Source: Jatrophihabitans endophyticus
GTDB taxonomy: Bacteria; Actinomycetota; Actinomycetes; Mycobacteriales; Jatrophihabitantaceae
Assembly: GCF_900129455.1 (NCBI RefSeq)
Contig: NZ_FQVU01000002.1
Span: 973,446-1,037,445, forward strand
Direction: 5' to 3'
Length of the DNA stretch: 64,000 nucleotides
Both the position numbers and the translations under genes were made by a program. The stretch's first letter is position 1; every line of letters begins with the position of its first letter. Below the pieces are notes generated by a model. The model worked only from the letters and a program-made list of their open reading frames with translations. It was not told where the DNA came from and did not search any database. Positions 16,468 to 25,249 of the stretch are shown here, in pieces.

Positions 16468-19400
16468 ATGACTCCCTGCCCCACCCGCCGGAGCCGCGCC
16501 GTCGCGGCCGGGGTCATCCTCCTGCTCGCCGGTGCTCTGATCACCGCGGCGCCCGCCGGTGCCAAGCCCGCCAAGACCACCAAGCCCGCCGAGCCGAGGA
16601 AGACCACGACATCCGTGAGCGCGTCACGCGCCGTCGCGGGCGCGCCGCTCGCGCTGACCGCGAGGGTCAGGCCGCGTCCGACGGGCGGCACGATGCGCTT
16701 CACCATCGCCGGCAGGACGCCGAAGACGTGCGCGAAGGTCGCGGTGCGCGCCGGGTCGGCGCGGTGCGCCGCCACCGCCCCGGCCGCGGGCCGGCGCACC
16801 GTCACCGTCCGGTACTCCGGGGTGCGAGCGAGCGCGAAGTCGAAGCATCGGGCCTACCGTGCGTCGAGTATTCGGCGCACCGTCACGGTGGCGGCGAGAC
16901 CCGGCACGACCCCGAAACCGGCGGCCGGCACCATCGTCGGCAGCACCGGCTCGTGCACCACCAGCAAGGGCGCGCTGGTGGCGGTCAGCTTCGCGACGTG
17001 GTCCGGGCCGATCGTCCGTGGCTGCGACACGACCCCGACCACCGGCATCGACCTGCTCGACACGGCCGGCTTCACCACCGCCGGCACGCAACACGACGGC
17101 CCGCAGTTCCTGTGCCGTATCGGCCATGCGCTGTTCGACAGCGGCACGCAGTACCCGAAGCCGGCCACCGAGTCGTGTGTGAGGACGCCGCCGGCGAGCG
17201 CGTACTGGTCCTACTGGCTGGCGCCGAAGGGATCGAACACCTGGTCTTATGCGCAGTTCGGCGCATATTCGCAGCGGACGATCGACGGCGACGTCCAGGC
17301 GTGGACCTACGGCGCCACCGACGTCGAGGGCACCACCGGCAAGCCCGCCTTCACGCCGAACCAGGTGCGGGCGGGATCGAGCGCGACGGCGAGATCCGCG
17401 CCGGCTGCGCAGCGAAGGGCTGCGCCCGCGCCGCGCGCCGACGTCGGGAAGGCGACCGACTACCTGCTCACCGCCCCCAACAGTGCCGGCGACGGACCGC
17501 AGCTCAAGGACGGCCACTACTACGACCAGTACGACCTCGGTTTCGCCGACTACGGGTTGACCGTCGACGCGGTGTACGCGCTCGCCGCGTCCGGCTCGGA
17601 CGACGCCGCGTTGCGTCGCATCATGGCGTTCCTGGACAGCGCCGGAACCGACGGCAGCGACCGGTCGATCAACGACTACACCGGCGTCGGCACGGAGTAC
17701 GCCGGCGGCGGCTCGGTCGGCAAGGTCGCGCTGGCCGCACTGATGACCGGCTACGACCCGCACGCGTTCGCCGGCCACGATCTCGTCGCGACCCTGGCCG
17801 AGCTGGTCTGCACGAAGGCGATCGATAGCGTCTGCGCCGCGCCCGGCAACTACCGTTACTCGCCGTCGACCTTCGCGCAGGCGCTGCCGATCATCGCGCA
17901 GCTACGCGCCGGCGACGCCAAGGGTGCGAAGCGTCCGATCGCCTACCTGGAGAGCCTGCAGCACGCGTCGGGGGCGTTCCCCAGCGTGCTGCCCGGCGCC
18001 GACTCCGAGACCGACAGCACCGGCATCGCCGCGATGGCGCTCGCCCTCGTGCCGGGCGCCGAGGCGCGCACCCGGCTGGCGAAGGCGCTGTCGTGGCTCG
18101 CTTCGCAGCAGACCGCCGACGGCGGCTTCCCCGGCGCGGCCGGCGACTCGACCAACTCCGCCGCCATCGCGATCCAGGCGCTGCGGCTCGACGCGCAGAC
18201 CTACGCGACCCGGATCGAGCGAGCCGAGGCGTTCCTCGCCGCGGCGCAGAACGCCGACGGCGGCTTCGACGTCGACGCCGACGCCGACGGCTCGGACATG
18301 CGAGCCACGACGCAGGTGCTCGGCGGTGTCGTCGGCACCCCGTTCGGCTCCGTGCTCGACGACCTCGACGCCAAGGACGTCGGTACGTCCGGGGCCACCT
18401 ACCTCGTCGACCAGCTGACCGGCGGCGACCACTACGAGACGGTCTACGACGGGACGGCCTACCCCGACCAGGGGCTCACCGCCGACGGCGTGTTCGCGCT
18501 GCTGGCCACCGGCGGGCACGCCGCGTCGGTCTCGGCCATGACGTCCTACCTCGAGAAGCAGGTCGACGCGTACGCCGACCCGACCGGGGCGAACTTCGGG
18601 CCCTACAGCGGGTCACTGGCCAAGCTCGCGCTGGTCGCCGAGGCCACCGGCGGCGATCCGCACTCCTTCGGCGGGGCCGATCTGCTCGCAGTGCTCGCCG
18701 CGAACGTGTGCACCGAGGCCCAGGGTGCGGGGCAGCCGTGCGTCGCGGTCGGCGACTTCCGCAACAACTACGCCACGGTCTCGCAGGCGCTCGGAGTCCT
18801 CGCCCTGCAGGCATCGCCGGACGACGGTGACCATCTCGCCGCCACCGACCCCGCCGTCGTGCGGCTGCACCAGCTGCAGTGCGACGACGGCGGCTTCGCC
18901 AGCACGCTGCGCAGTGCCGGGGACGGCTGCACCTCCGACGTCGACACCACCGGGTACGCGGTGCAGGCGCTCGCCGCCGTGGCGGGTACCGACACGTGGA
19001 TCGGCGCGGCGCAGCACTACCTGCAGGACCGGCAGCGCACGACCGGTCTGTTCCCGGGGGCAGCGGGGGACAACGCCAACTCCACCGCGCTGGCCGCCGA
19101 CGCCCTGCAGTCGCTCGTCACGGCCCTGACCAGCCCCACCGCGGACCCGCCGCAGCCGCAGACGATCACGCCGATCGCGCCGTGGCAGTCGTCGCTGCGC
19201 GGCCTGCGTTCGCTCGCGACCCCGGCCGGCGGCTTCGCCCTCACCGGCGGCGCGGCGCCGGACCTGCGCGCCTCCACGCAGGCGGTCGCCGCGGCGGCCC
19301 AGCGCAGCCTGCTGGAGCTGTCCGGCGCGACGATCCTGTCGCTGCCGCGTGCCGCGGCTGCCGACCCGCCCGCCGTCCCCGGCGGCGGCTCGAGCTCCGG

Positions 19401-19659
19401 CGGAACGCCGTCCGGCCCCGGCACGACCTCCTCGGCGGCCGGCCACGGGAGCGGCAGCCCGGGCACCGAGACCTCCGGGGCCGTGCCGAACGGCGACTCG
19501 GCGTCGCCGGTCGCCGACGGTGCGGCGGGCACCGCCGACACCGGCGTCCCGACGCTGACCCTGCTGCTGTGGGCGGCCGCCCTGCTCACGCTCGGCGCGG
19601 CCCTGAGCGTCGCCGCCCGCCGCGGCGCGCGCCCCGGGCGTGGCGGGACGCACCGATGA
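16468..19659 (+). CDS. Exported, membrane-anchored protein with Cys-rich domain and alpha/alpha-toroid repeats; transcobalamin-like candidate
   Basis: First gene of the riboswitch operon, 1063 residues. Order: signal peptide (about 1-32); Ig-like domain (about 45-145); a Cys-rich domain (about 155-300) with GPQFLCRIG and ASAYWSYWLAPKG; a long helical region (about 325-960) of alpha/alpha-toroid type with LQHASGAFPS, TADGGFPG, NADGGFDVD and CDDGGFAST; a Ser/Gly/Thr linker; a C-terminal helix (about 1029-1051) and basic tail, with no LPXTG motif. The toroid fold is shared with terpene cyclases and with the barrel of animal transcobalamin/intrinsic factor. Cyclase DxDD is not seen in the repeats, and export argues against an enzyme of terpene metabolism. 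B12 capture outside the cell is inferred. The ATG sits directly after the riboswitch, and the stop overlaps the next start (ATGA). Confidence 0.85.
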   Translation: MTPCPTRRSRAVAAGVILLLAGALITAAPAGAKPAKTTKPAEPRKTTTSVSASRAVAGAPLALTARVRPRPTGGTMRFTIAGRTPKTCAKVAVRAGSARCAATAPAAGRRTVTVRYSGVRASAKSKHRAYRASSIRRTVTVAARPGTTPKPAAGTIVGSTGSCTTSKGALVAVSFATWSGPIVRGCDTTPTTGIDLLDTAGFTTAGTQHDGPQFLCRIGHALFDSGTQYPKPATESCVRTPPASAYWSYWLAPKGSNTWSYAQFGAYSQRTIDGDVQAWTYGATDVEGTTGKPAFTPNQVRAGSSATARSAPAAQRRAAPAPRADVGKATDYLLTAPNSAGDGPQLKDGHYYDQYDLGFADYGLTVDAVYALAASGSDDAALRRIMAFLDSAGTDGSDRSINDYTGVGTEYAGGGSVGKVALAALMTGYDPHAFAGHDLVATLAELVCTKAIDSVCAAPGNYRYSPSTFAQALPIIAQLRAGDAKGAKRPIAYLESLQHASGAFPSVLPGADSETDSTGIAAMALALVPGAEARTRLAKALSWLASQQTADGGFPGAAGDSTNSAAIAIQALRLDAQTYATRIERAEAFLAAAQNADGGFDVDADADGSDMRATTQVLGGVVGTPFGSVLDDLDAKDVGTSGATYLVDQLTGGDHYETVYDGTAYPDQGLTADGVFALLATGGHAASVSAMTSYLEKQVDAYADPTGANFGPYSGSLAKLALVAEATGGDPHSFGGADLLAVLAANVCTEAQGAGQPCVAVGDFRNNYATVSQALGVLALQASPDDGDHLAATDPAVVRLHQLQCDDGGFASTLRSAGDGCTSDVDTTGYAVQALAAVAGTDTWIGAAQHYLQDRQRTTGLFPGAAGDNANSTALAADALQSLVTALTSPTADPPQPQTITPIAPWQSSLRGLRSLATPAGGFALTGGAAPDLRASTQAVAAAAQRSLLELSGATILSLPRAAAADPPAVPGGGSSSGGTPSGPGTTSSAAGHGSGSPGTETSGAVPNGDSASPVADGAAGTADTGVPTLTLLLWAAALLTLGAALSVAARRGARPGRGGTHR

Positions 19660-20687
19660 CGGCGTGGCGGCGCTCCGCCGTCCTCGGCGCGATCGCCGTC
19701 GCGCTCGTCGTGGTGGTCGGTCCGGTGCTCGGGTCGCCCGCCGCCCAGGCGAGCCCGGTCGGCGACTGCGGGCCGAGCACGGGAACCGTCGTCGCCGTCG
19801 ACTACTCGCACTGGGACGGCCCGATCGTGCGCGGCTGCGACCTCGACAGGCCCGCGTCCGGCATCGCCCTGCTGAACGACACCGGGTTCCGCACCACCGG
19901 CACGCAGCACGACGGCCCGCAGTTCCTGTGCCGCATCGGCAACCAGGCCTGGGATCACGGCACCCAGTACCCGACGCCGAGGGACGAGGCGTGCGTCCGG
20001 ACGCCGCCGGCCTCGGCGTACTGGTCCTACTGGCTCGCCCCGAAGGGCAGGAACAGCTGGTCGTACAGCCAGTTCGGCGCGTACGCCGACAAGCCCACCG
20101 AGGGCGAGGTGCAGCTGTGGATCTTCGGCGGCACCGACATCACCGGCGCCGACGGCGACCCGGTGAACGGCTTCCCGGTGTGCACCCCGAACTCGCTGCG
20201 TGCCGGCGGGTCCGCCTCGACGTGCACCCCCACGGGCACCGAGGCCGGCCGGGGCGTGGGCCACGGCGGGTCGAGACGGACGGCCGCGAGCCGGACCGCC
20301 GCGGTCGGCCGCGGTCACGGCGGGGCCGCGGACGGGCACCGGACGTCGTCAGCCGCCCGGCGGGCCGAGCCGACCGCGACGCAGGCGGGACGGTCGACGG
20401 CCCGGGCCTCGACCGCGCCGCTCGCGCCGACCGCCGGCCGCAGCGCCGCCACGCACGGCACCGCGACGACGGCAGCGGGTCGGGCCGTCGCCTCGTCCGC
20501 GGCCGGCTCGTCGCTCGGCGCGCGGGCCGCGGGCAACGTCGTCGACGCGCGTCCTGCGTCGACGACACGGCCGCCGGCGGGGTCGGCGGTACCGCTCGTC
20601 GTCGGCATCGGCCTCGCCGCCGTGCTCGCCGTCGGCGCGGGCTGGGCCGTCCGGCGACGGCGACGCCTCGACACCGACCAGGGCTGA
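19656..20687 (+). CDS. Exported, membrane-anchored protein with the same Cys-rich domain; transcobalamin second-domain-like candidate
   Basis: A 343-residue exported protein with a signal peptide (about 1-32) and one copy of the Cys-rich domain seen in the previous gene. Shared stretches are GPIVRGCD, TGTQHDGPQFLCRIG, CVRTPPASAYWSYWLAPKG and SQFGAY. DNA identity there is also high, indicating recent duplication. A Thr/Ala/Gly/Arg-rich spacer (about 185-300), a C-terminal transmembrane helix and the tail RRRRRLDTDQG follow. The YWSYW...W(S)Y...GxVQLWIFG pattern resembles the small beta domain (DUF4430-like) of intrinsic factor, an inference. The start overlaps the preceding stop as ATGA; the EcfT start follows after 4 bases. 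Confidence 0.82.
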   Translation: MTAWRRSAVLGAIAVALVVVVGPVLGSPAAQASPVGDCGPSTGTVVAVDYSHWDGPIVRGCDLDRPASGIALLNDTGFRTTGTQHDGPQFLCRIGNQAWDHGTQYPTPRDEACVRTPPASAYWSYWLAPKGRNSWSYSQFGAYADKPTEGEVQLWIFGGTDITGADGDPVNGFPVCTPNSLRAGGSASTCTPTGTEAGRGVGHGGSRRTAASRTAAVGRGHGGAADGHRTSSAARRAEPTATQAGRSTARASTAPLAPTAGRSAATHGTATTAAGRAVASSAAGSSLGARAAGNVVDARPASTTRPPAGSAVPLVVGIGLAAVLAVGAGWAVRRRRRLDTDQG

Positions 20688-20691
20688 GCGG

Positions 20692-21882
20692 GTGCCGACG
20701 GCGAGCGCCCTCGCGACCGCGCGCACGCCGCGGCAGCTGCACCCGGTGGCCTGGTGGAGCTGGGCGATCGGAATGGCGGTGGCGGCGAATCGGACGAGCA
20801 ACCCGCTGCTGCTCGTGCTCGTGCTGGCCGTGCTCGGCCTCGTGATCGCGTGTCGTCGTAGCGACGCGCCGTGGGCGCGGGCCTTCCAGTACTACCTGGT
20901 CCTCGCGCTGGTCGTGATCGTGACGCGGGTGGTCTTCCGCGCGGTGTTCGCATCCGGGATCCAGCCCGACGACCACATCCTGTTCTCGCTCCCGCACCTC
21001 GACACCCCCGACTGGTACGCCGGCATCCGGCTGGGCGGTGCCGTCTCGCTGGAGGCCACGCTGTCGGCCGCCTTCGACGGTCTGCGGCTGGGGACGCTGT
21101 TGTGCTGCGTGGGAGCGGCGAACGTGCTGGCCAACCCCAAACGGGCGTTGCGGGTGTTGCCGGGCGCGCTGTACGAGCTCGGGGTCGCGGTGGTGGTCGC
21201 GCTGAGCGTCGCCCCGCAGCTGGTCGAGAGCGCGCAGCGCGTCAACCGTGCGCGCCGGCTGCGCGGCGGCCACGGCAGGGGGTTGCGGCCGCTGCGTTCG
21301 ATCGTCGTCCCGGTGCTGGAGGACGCGTTCGAGCGCTCGCTGCGCCTCGCCGCCGGCATGGACTCGCGCGGGTACGGCCGCGTCGGTGACGTGAGCCGGG
21401 CCCGTCGGCGGATCACCGGACTGCTGCTGTCGCTGGGGATGTGCGGCTTGTGCGTCGGCGTGTACGGGCTGGTCGACCCGACCGTGCCGCGGCTGCTCGG
21501 GCTGCCCGCCGTGGCGACGGGCGTGCTGCTGTGCGCGGCCGGCCTGCACGCGGGCGGCCGACGGGTGCAGCGCACCGCCTACCGCCCGGATCGTTGGCGC
21601 ACGCCCGAGTCACTCGTCGCCGGCGGCGGCGTCGTGTGCGCGACGGTGATGTTCCTGACCGTCGGCTACGACCCGACCCAGCTCAACCCCGGCCTGTACC
21701 CGCTCGCCTTCCCCTCGCTGCCGCTGCTGCCGGTGGCCGCGATCCTGGCTGCCGGGGCGGCCGCCCTGACCGCGCCGCCGCCGGTGCGCCGGAGTCCGGC
21801 GCCACGTCCGGGCAGCGGCGCGGCCCGCGATCCGCGCGCGGCCCGACCGAGCCGAGCCGGCGACGAGTTGGCGGGGGTGTAG
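20692..21882 (+). CDS. ecfT: ECF transporter T component (CbiQ/EcfT family)
   Basis: This 396-residue membrane scaffold couples the ATPases to the substrate-binding S component of an energy-coupling-factor importer. Hydrophobic helices alternate with the cytoplasmic coupling region, which shows the two Arg-containing coupling motifs: RVNRARRLRGG and AAGMDSRGYGR, the latter the typical A-R-G motif contacting the ATPases. It is longer than minimal CbiQ (about 250), with extra helices and a Pro/Arg-rich C-terminal tail (about 355-396). GTG 20692 starts 4 bases after the previous stop, with a GGCTGAGCGG region as weak ribosome-binding site. Its stop TAG is directly followed by the ATPase ATG. Confidence 0.92.
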   Translation: MPTASALATARTPRQLHPVAWWSWAIGMAVAANRTSNPLLLVLVLAVLGLVIACRRSDAPWARAFQYYLVLALVVIVTRVVFRAVFASGIQPDDHILFSLPHLDTPDWYAGIRLGGAVSLEATLSAAFDGLRLGTLLCCVGAANVLANPKRALRVLPGALYELGVAVVVALSVAPQLVESAQRVNRARRLRGGHGRGLRPLRSIVVPVLEDAFERSLRLAAGMDSRGYGRVGDVSRARRRITGLLLSLGMCGLCVGVYGLVDPTVPRLLGLPAVATGVLLCAAGLHAGGRRVQRTAYRPDRWRTPESLVAGGGVVCATVMFLTVGYDPTQLNPGLYPLAFPSLPLLPVAAILAAGAAALTAPPPVRRSPAPRPGSGAARDPRAARPSRAGDELAGV

Positions 21883-23511
21883 ATGATCGAGTTCGACCAC
21901 GTCAGCGTCACCTACTCCGGCGGCACGACCCCGGTCCTGCGGGACGTCTCCCTGCGGGTGGACGAGGGCGAGCTGTGCCTCGTCGTCGGTCGCACCGGCT
22001 CGGGCAAGTCGACGCTGCTCGGGGCGATCAACGGCCTGGTGCCGCACTTCACCGGCGGGACGCTCGCCGGCAGCGTCCGCGTCGACGGACGCTCGACCGC
22101 CGACCACCCGCCCCGGGAGCTCGCCGACGTCGTCGGTGTCGTCGGGCAGGACCCGCTCGCGTCCTTCGTCACCGACACCGTCGAGGAGGAGCTGGCGTAC
22201 GGCATGGAACAGTTGGCCGTGCCGCCCGCCGTGATGCGCAAGCGGGTGGAGGAGACTCTCGTGCTGCTCGACCTGGTCGAGCTGCGGCACCGCGCGCTGC
22301 ACGAGCTGTCCGGCGGGCAGCAGCAGCGGGTCGCGATCGGTGCGGTGCTCACCGCACACCCGCGGGTGCTCGTGCTCGACGAGCCGACCTCGGCGCTCGA
22401 CCCCACCGCCGCGGAGGGCGTCCTCGCGGCGATCACCCGGCTCGTCCACGATCTCGGCGTGACGGTCGTGCTCGCCGAGCACCGGCTCGAACGCGTGGTC
22501 CAGTACGCGGACCGGGTCGTGTTCGTCCACGGCGACGGCACCGTCACCGACGACCTCCCGGCCGCGGCGTTCGAGTCGACCACCGTCGCCCCGCCCGTCG
22601 TCGAGCTCGGCCGGCTCGCGCGCTGGCGGCCGCTGCCGCTGTCGGTGCGCGACGCCCGCCGCCGCGCCGGCCCGCTGCGTGACGCGCTGGCCGGACGGCC
22701 GCTGCCGCCGGCACGCACCGGCACCGCCGGTGGCTCGATCGCCCTGACGGCGGGCAACGTGGTCGTCCGCTACGCCGACGTCGTCGCCGTCGCCGGGGTC
22801 GACCTCGACGTGCCGGCGGGGCAGGTCGTCGCGCTGATGGGGCACAACGGCTCGGGCAAGTCCTCGCTGCTCTGGGCCCTGCAGGGCGCCGGCCGGCGTC
22901 ACGACGGCACCGTCGACGTCGCCGGTCGCGACCCGCGCCGGCTCGCCGTGGCCGAGGCGCGCCGGCTCGTCGGCCTGGTGCCCCAGACCCCGGCCGACCT
23001 GCTCTACCTCGGCTCGGTGCGGGCCGAGCTCGCCCAGGCCGACCGCGAGGCGGGCGTCGACGCGGCGACCGCGGGCGGCAGCGCCCGCGCGCTGCTCGAC
23101 CGGCTCGCACCGGGCATCGAGGACGAGCTGCATCCCCGTGACCTGTCCGAGGGGCAGCGGCTCTCGCTCGTCCTCGCCGTGCAGCTGCGGGCGGCGCCGC
23201 GCGTCGTGCTGCTCGACGAGCCGACGCGCGGCCTGGACTACTTGGCCAAGCAGGCACTCATCGGCATCGTCGACGCGCTGGCCGCCGAGGGGCGTGCCGT
23301 GATCATCTCGACCCACGACGTCGAGTTCACCGCCGCGGCCGCCGACCGCGTCGTCGTCCTCGCCGAGGGGGAGGTCGTCGCGGACGGCCCGACCGCGGAG
23401 GTCGTCGTCGCGTCGCCGGCGTTCGCGCCGCAGACGGCGAAGATCCTCCGGCCGCTGCCCTACCTGACGGTCGCCCAGGTGGCGCGGGCGCTGCCGGGAG
23501 CGGCGTCGTGA
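21883..23511 (+). CDS. ecfA: ECF transporter fused ATPase (two ABC domains, A-A')
   Basis: This 542-residue protein combines both ATPase halves of an ECF importer. Half 1 has Walker A GRTGSGKST (about 36-44), signature LSGGQQQRVAIG (about 142) and Walker B VLVLDEPTSALD. Half 2 has GHNGSGKSS (about 320-328), a signature LSEGQRLSLVLA (about 421) where the third residue is Glu instead of Gly, and VVLLDEPTRGLD. Such one-chain A-A' proteins are usual in actinobacterial ECF operons. It starts immediately after the ecfT stop and overlaps the S gene by 4 bases (GTGA), so T, A and S are made together. Confidence 0.94.
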   Translation: MIEFDHVSVTYSGGTTPVLRDVSLRVDEGELCLVVGRTGSGKSTLLGAINGLVPHFTGGTLAGSVRVDGRSTADHPPRELADVVGVVGQDPLASFVTDTVEEELAYGMEQLAVPPAVMRKRVEETLVLLDLVELRHRALHELSGGQQQRVAIGAVLTAHPRVLVLDEPTSALDPTAAEGVLAAITRLVHDLGVTVVLAEHRLERVVQYADRVVFVHGDGTVTDDLPAAAFESTTVAPPVVELGRLARWRPLPLSVRDARRRAGPLRDALAGRPLPPARTGTAGGSIALTAGNVVVRYADVVAVAGVDLDVPAGQVVALMGHNGSGKSSLLWALQGAGRRHDGTVDVAGRDPRRLAVAEARRLVGLVPQTPADLLYLGSVRAELAQADREAGVDAATAGGSARALLDRLAPGIEDELHPRDLSEGQRLSLVLAVQLRAAPRVVLLDEPTRGLDYLAKQALIGIVDALAAEGRAVIISTHDVEFTAAAADRVVVLAEGEVVADGPTAEVVVASPAFAPQTAKILRPLPYLTVAQVARALPGAAS

Positions 23512-24350
23512 CCGCGACGACGCCGGCACGCCGCGCGCGGGCGGTGCGCATCCCGCGCCGGACCGTGATCAGCGTGACGCTCGCGAGCTTCGTCGGCTTC
23601 GTGGCCTTCCTGTGGCCGTTCCTGGTGGACCCGGGCCGCTTCGACGACCGGACGATGGCGCCGCTCATGTTCGGCGGCCTGCTCGTGCTGGTGCTCGCCG
23701 TCGTGTTCAGCGAGATCGCCGACGGCGGCATCGACGCCAAGGCGGTGGCCATGCTCGGCGTGCTGTCGGCCGTCAACGCCGCGCTCCGCCCGCTCGGCGC
23801 CGGGACCGCCGGCATCGAGACGGTGTTCTTCGTGCTCGTGCTCGCCGGCCGGGTCTTCGGGCCGGGCTTCGGCTTCAGCCTCGGCTGCACGTCGCTGTTC
23901 GCGTCGGCACTGCTCACCGGGGGCGTCGGGCCGTGGCTGCCCTACCAGATGTTCGGCTGCGCGTGGGTCGGGCTGTTCGCGGGCCTGCTGCCGCGGGCGC
24001 GCGGCCGGGTCGAGATCGCCATGCTGGCCGGTTACGGCGCGCTCTCGGGGTACTTCTTCGGATTCATGCTCAACCTGTCGTTCTGGCCGTTCTCGGTCGA
24101 CCCGAACAGCTCGATCGCGTTCCTCCCGGGCGCCTCGTTCAGCGACCAGTGGCACCGCTACCTGCTCTTCGACCTCGCGACCTCGCTGGGCTGGGACACC
24201 GGGCGCGCGGTCACCAACTTCGTGGCGATCCTGGTCGTCGGCCCCGCCGCGCTCGCGACCTTCCGTCGTGCCGCGCGCCGGGCGAACTTCGAGGCGCCGG
24301 TGACCTTTGCCGACCCCGACTACCCGAACAGGCCGTTGAGCTCGCCGTAG
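23508..24350 (+). CDS. ECF transporter S component, probable corrinoid or precursor specificity
   Basis: This 280-residue membrane protein is the substrate-binding subunit of the importer. About six or seven helices are visible, among them VTLASFVGFVAFLWPFLVD and MLGVLSAVNAALRPLGAG. The conserved ECF-S-type stretch is AGRVFGPGFGFSLGCTSLFA followed by GVGPWLPYQMFGCAWVGLFA. The position at the end of a riboswitch-controlled operon points to a cobalamin or cobalamin-precursor substrate, as predicted for the CblT/CblS groups. I cannot distinguish cobalamin from cobinamide or dimethylbenzimidazole by sequence. The start GTG overlaps the ATPase stop. The 3' end overlaps the convergent gene by 31 bases. 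Confidence 0.85.
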   Translation: MTATTPARRARAVRIPRRTVISVTLASFVGFVAFLWPFLVDPGRFDDRTMAPLMFGGLLVLVLAVVFSEIADGGIDAKAVAMLGVLSAVNAALRPLGAGTAGIETVFFVLVLAGRVFGPGFGFSLGCTSLFASALLTGGVGPWLPYQMFGCAWVGLFAGLLPRARGRVEIAMLAGYGALSGYFFGFMLNLSFWPFSVDPNSSIAFLPGASFSDQWHRYLLFDLATSLGWDTGRAVTNFVAILVVGPAALATFRRAARRANFEAPVTFADPDYPNRPLSSP

Positions 24351-25120
24351 GGCAGGGCGTCCGCCGAGGACTCGTACGTGCCGGACGCGAGCACCTCGCG
24401 GACGGCGTTGCGCGCGAGACCGTACGCGGCCGCCGCGACCGACGAACCGAGGCTGATGCGGGCCACGCCGAGGGCGGCGAGCTCGGTCACCGGCGGCGCG
24501 CCCGGGCCGACCAGGATGTTCAGCGGCGCGTCGATCGCGTCGACGAGGGATGCGACCGTGGCCGGGTCGACCACACCGGGCACGAAGATGCCGTCCGCGC
24601 CGGCGTCGAGATACGCCGCGGCGCGTGCGGCGGTGTCGGCGAGGCGGCCTTCGGGGTCGCCGACGTCGCGCAGGTAGGTGTCGACCCGGGCGTTGACGAA
24701 CAGCTCCGTGCCCGCGGCGGCACGCGCGGCCGCGAGTCGTGCCGTCTGGTCGGCGGTCTCGCGCAGCGGCGTCGGGCCGCCGTGCCAGGCGTCCTCCAGA
24801 TTGACGCCGGCGGCACCGGTGGCGACGAGCAGGCCGATCGTCTCGCCGACGCCGGCCGGGTCGTCGGCGAAACCGGACTCGCAGTCGGCGCTGACCGGGA
24901 CACCCACCGCCGTGACGATCCGCCGCACCGCGGCGAGCGCGGTGTCGCGGTCGAGCGCGTCGCCGTCGCGTACGCCGAGGCTCCACGCGACGCCCGCGCT
25001 CGTCGTGGCCACCGCGGTCGCGCCGGCGGCCTCGACGACGCGGGCACTGCCCGCGTCCCAGGCGTTGACGAGCACGAGCGGGTGGCCGGGCACGTGCAGC
25101 GAACGGAACAGCTCGGTCAC
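24320..25120 (-). CDS. Isocitrate lyase / PEP mutase superfamily protein
   Basis: This 266-residue TIM-barrel enzyme belongs to the branch that includes oxaloacetate decarboxylases and phosphonopyruvate hydrolases. Family segments are VLVNAWDAGSARVVEAAG, VSADCESGFADDP (metal-binding acidic residues), VNLEDAW and LFVNARVDTYL. The signature loop KKCGH of true isocitrate lyase is absent and the protein is about 150 residues shorter, so it acts on a smaller acid. The exact substrate is unknown. It is monocistronic and convergent with the ECF S gene (31-base overlap of ends). Confidence 0.85.
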   Translation of the reverse strand: MTELFRSLHVPGHPLVLVNAWDAGSARVVEAAGATAVATTSAGVAWSLGVRDGDALDRDTALAAVRRIVTAVGVPVSADCESGFADDPAGVGETIGLLVATGAAGVNLEDAWHGGPTPLRETADQTARLAAARAAAGTELFVNARVDTYLRDVGDPEGRLADTAARAAAYLDAGADGIFVPGVVDPATVASLVDAIDAPLNILVGPGAPPVTELAALGVARISLGSSVAAAAYGLARNAVREVLASGTYESSADALPYGELNGLFG

Positions 25121-25249
25121 GGGGAACTCCTCACAGGCACGGGCCGGTTATCGTCCAGGACGTCACTCTCGGGCACGCGCGCCGAATTGTCCGGCGGTTT
25201 TCGGACACCGACGTCGCGCATGCCCGCACCGTCAGCGGAAGGACCCGCC

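Noticed and set aside
16468..19659. Terpene cyclase or squalene-hopene cyclase
   Set aside because: The repeats have the toroid look, but the protein is exported and membrane-anchored, starts behind a B12 riboswitch, and shows no DxDD catalytic motif by eye.
24320..25120. True isocitrate lyase
   Set aside because: It is only 266 residues long and lacks the KKCGH loop; it belongs to the smaller PEP mutase/oxaloacetate decarboxylase branch.
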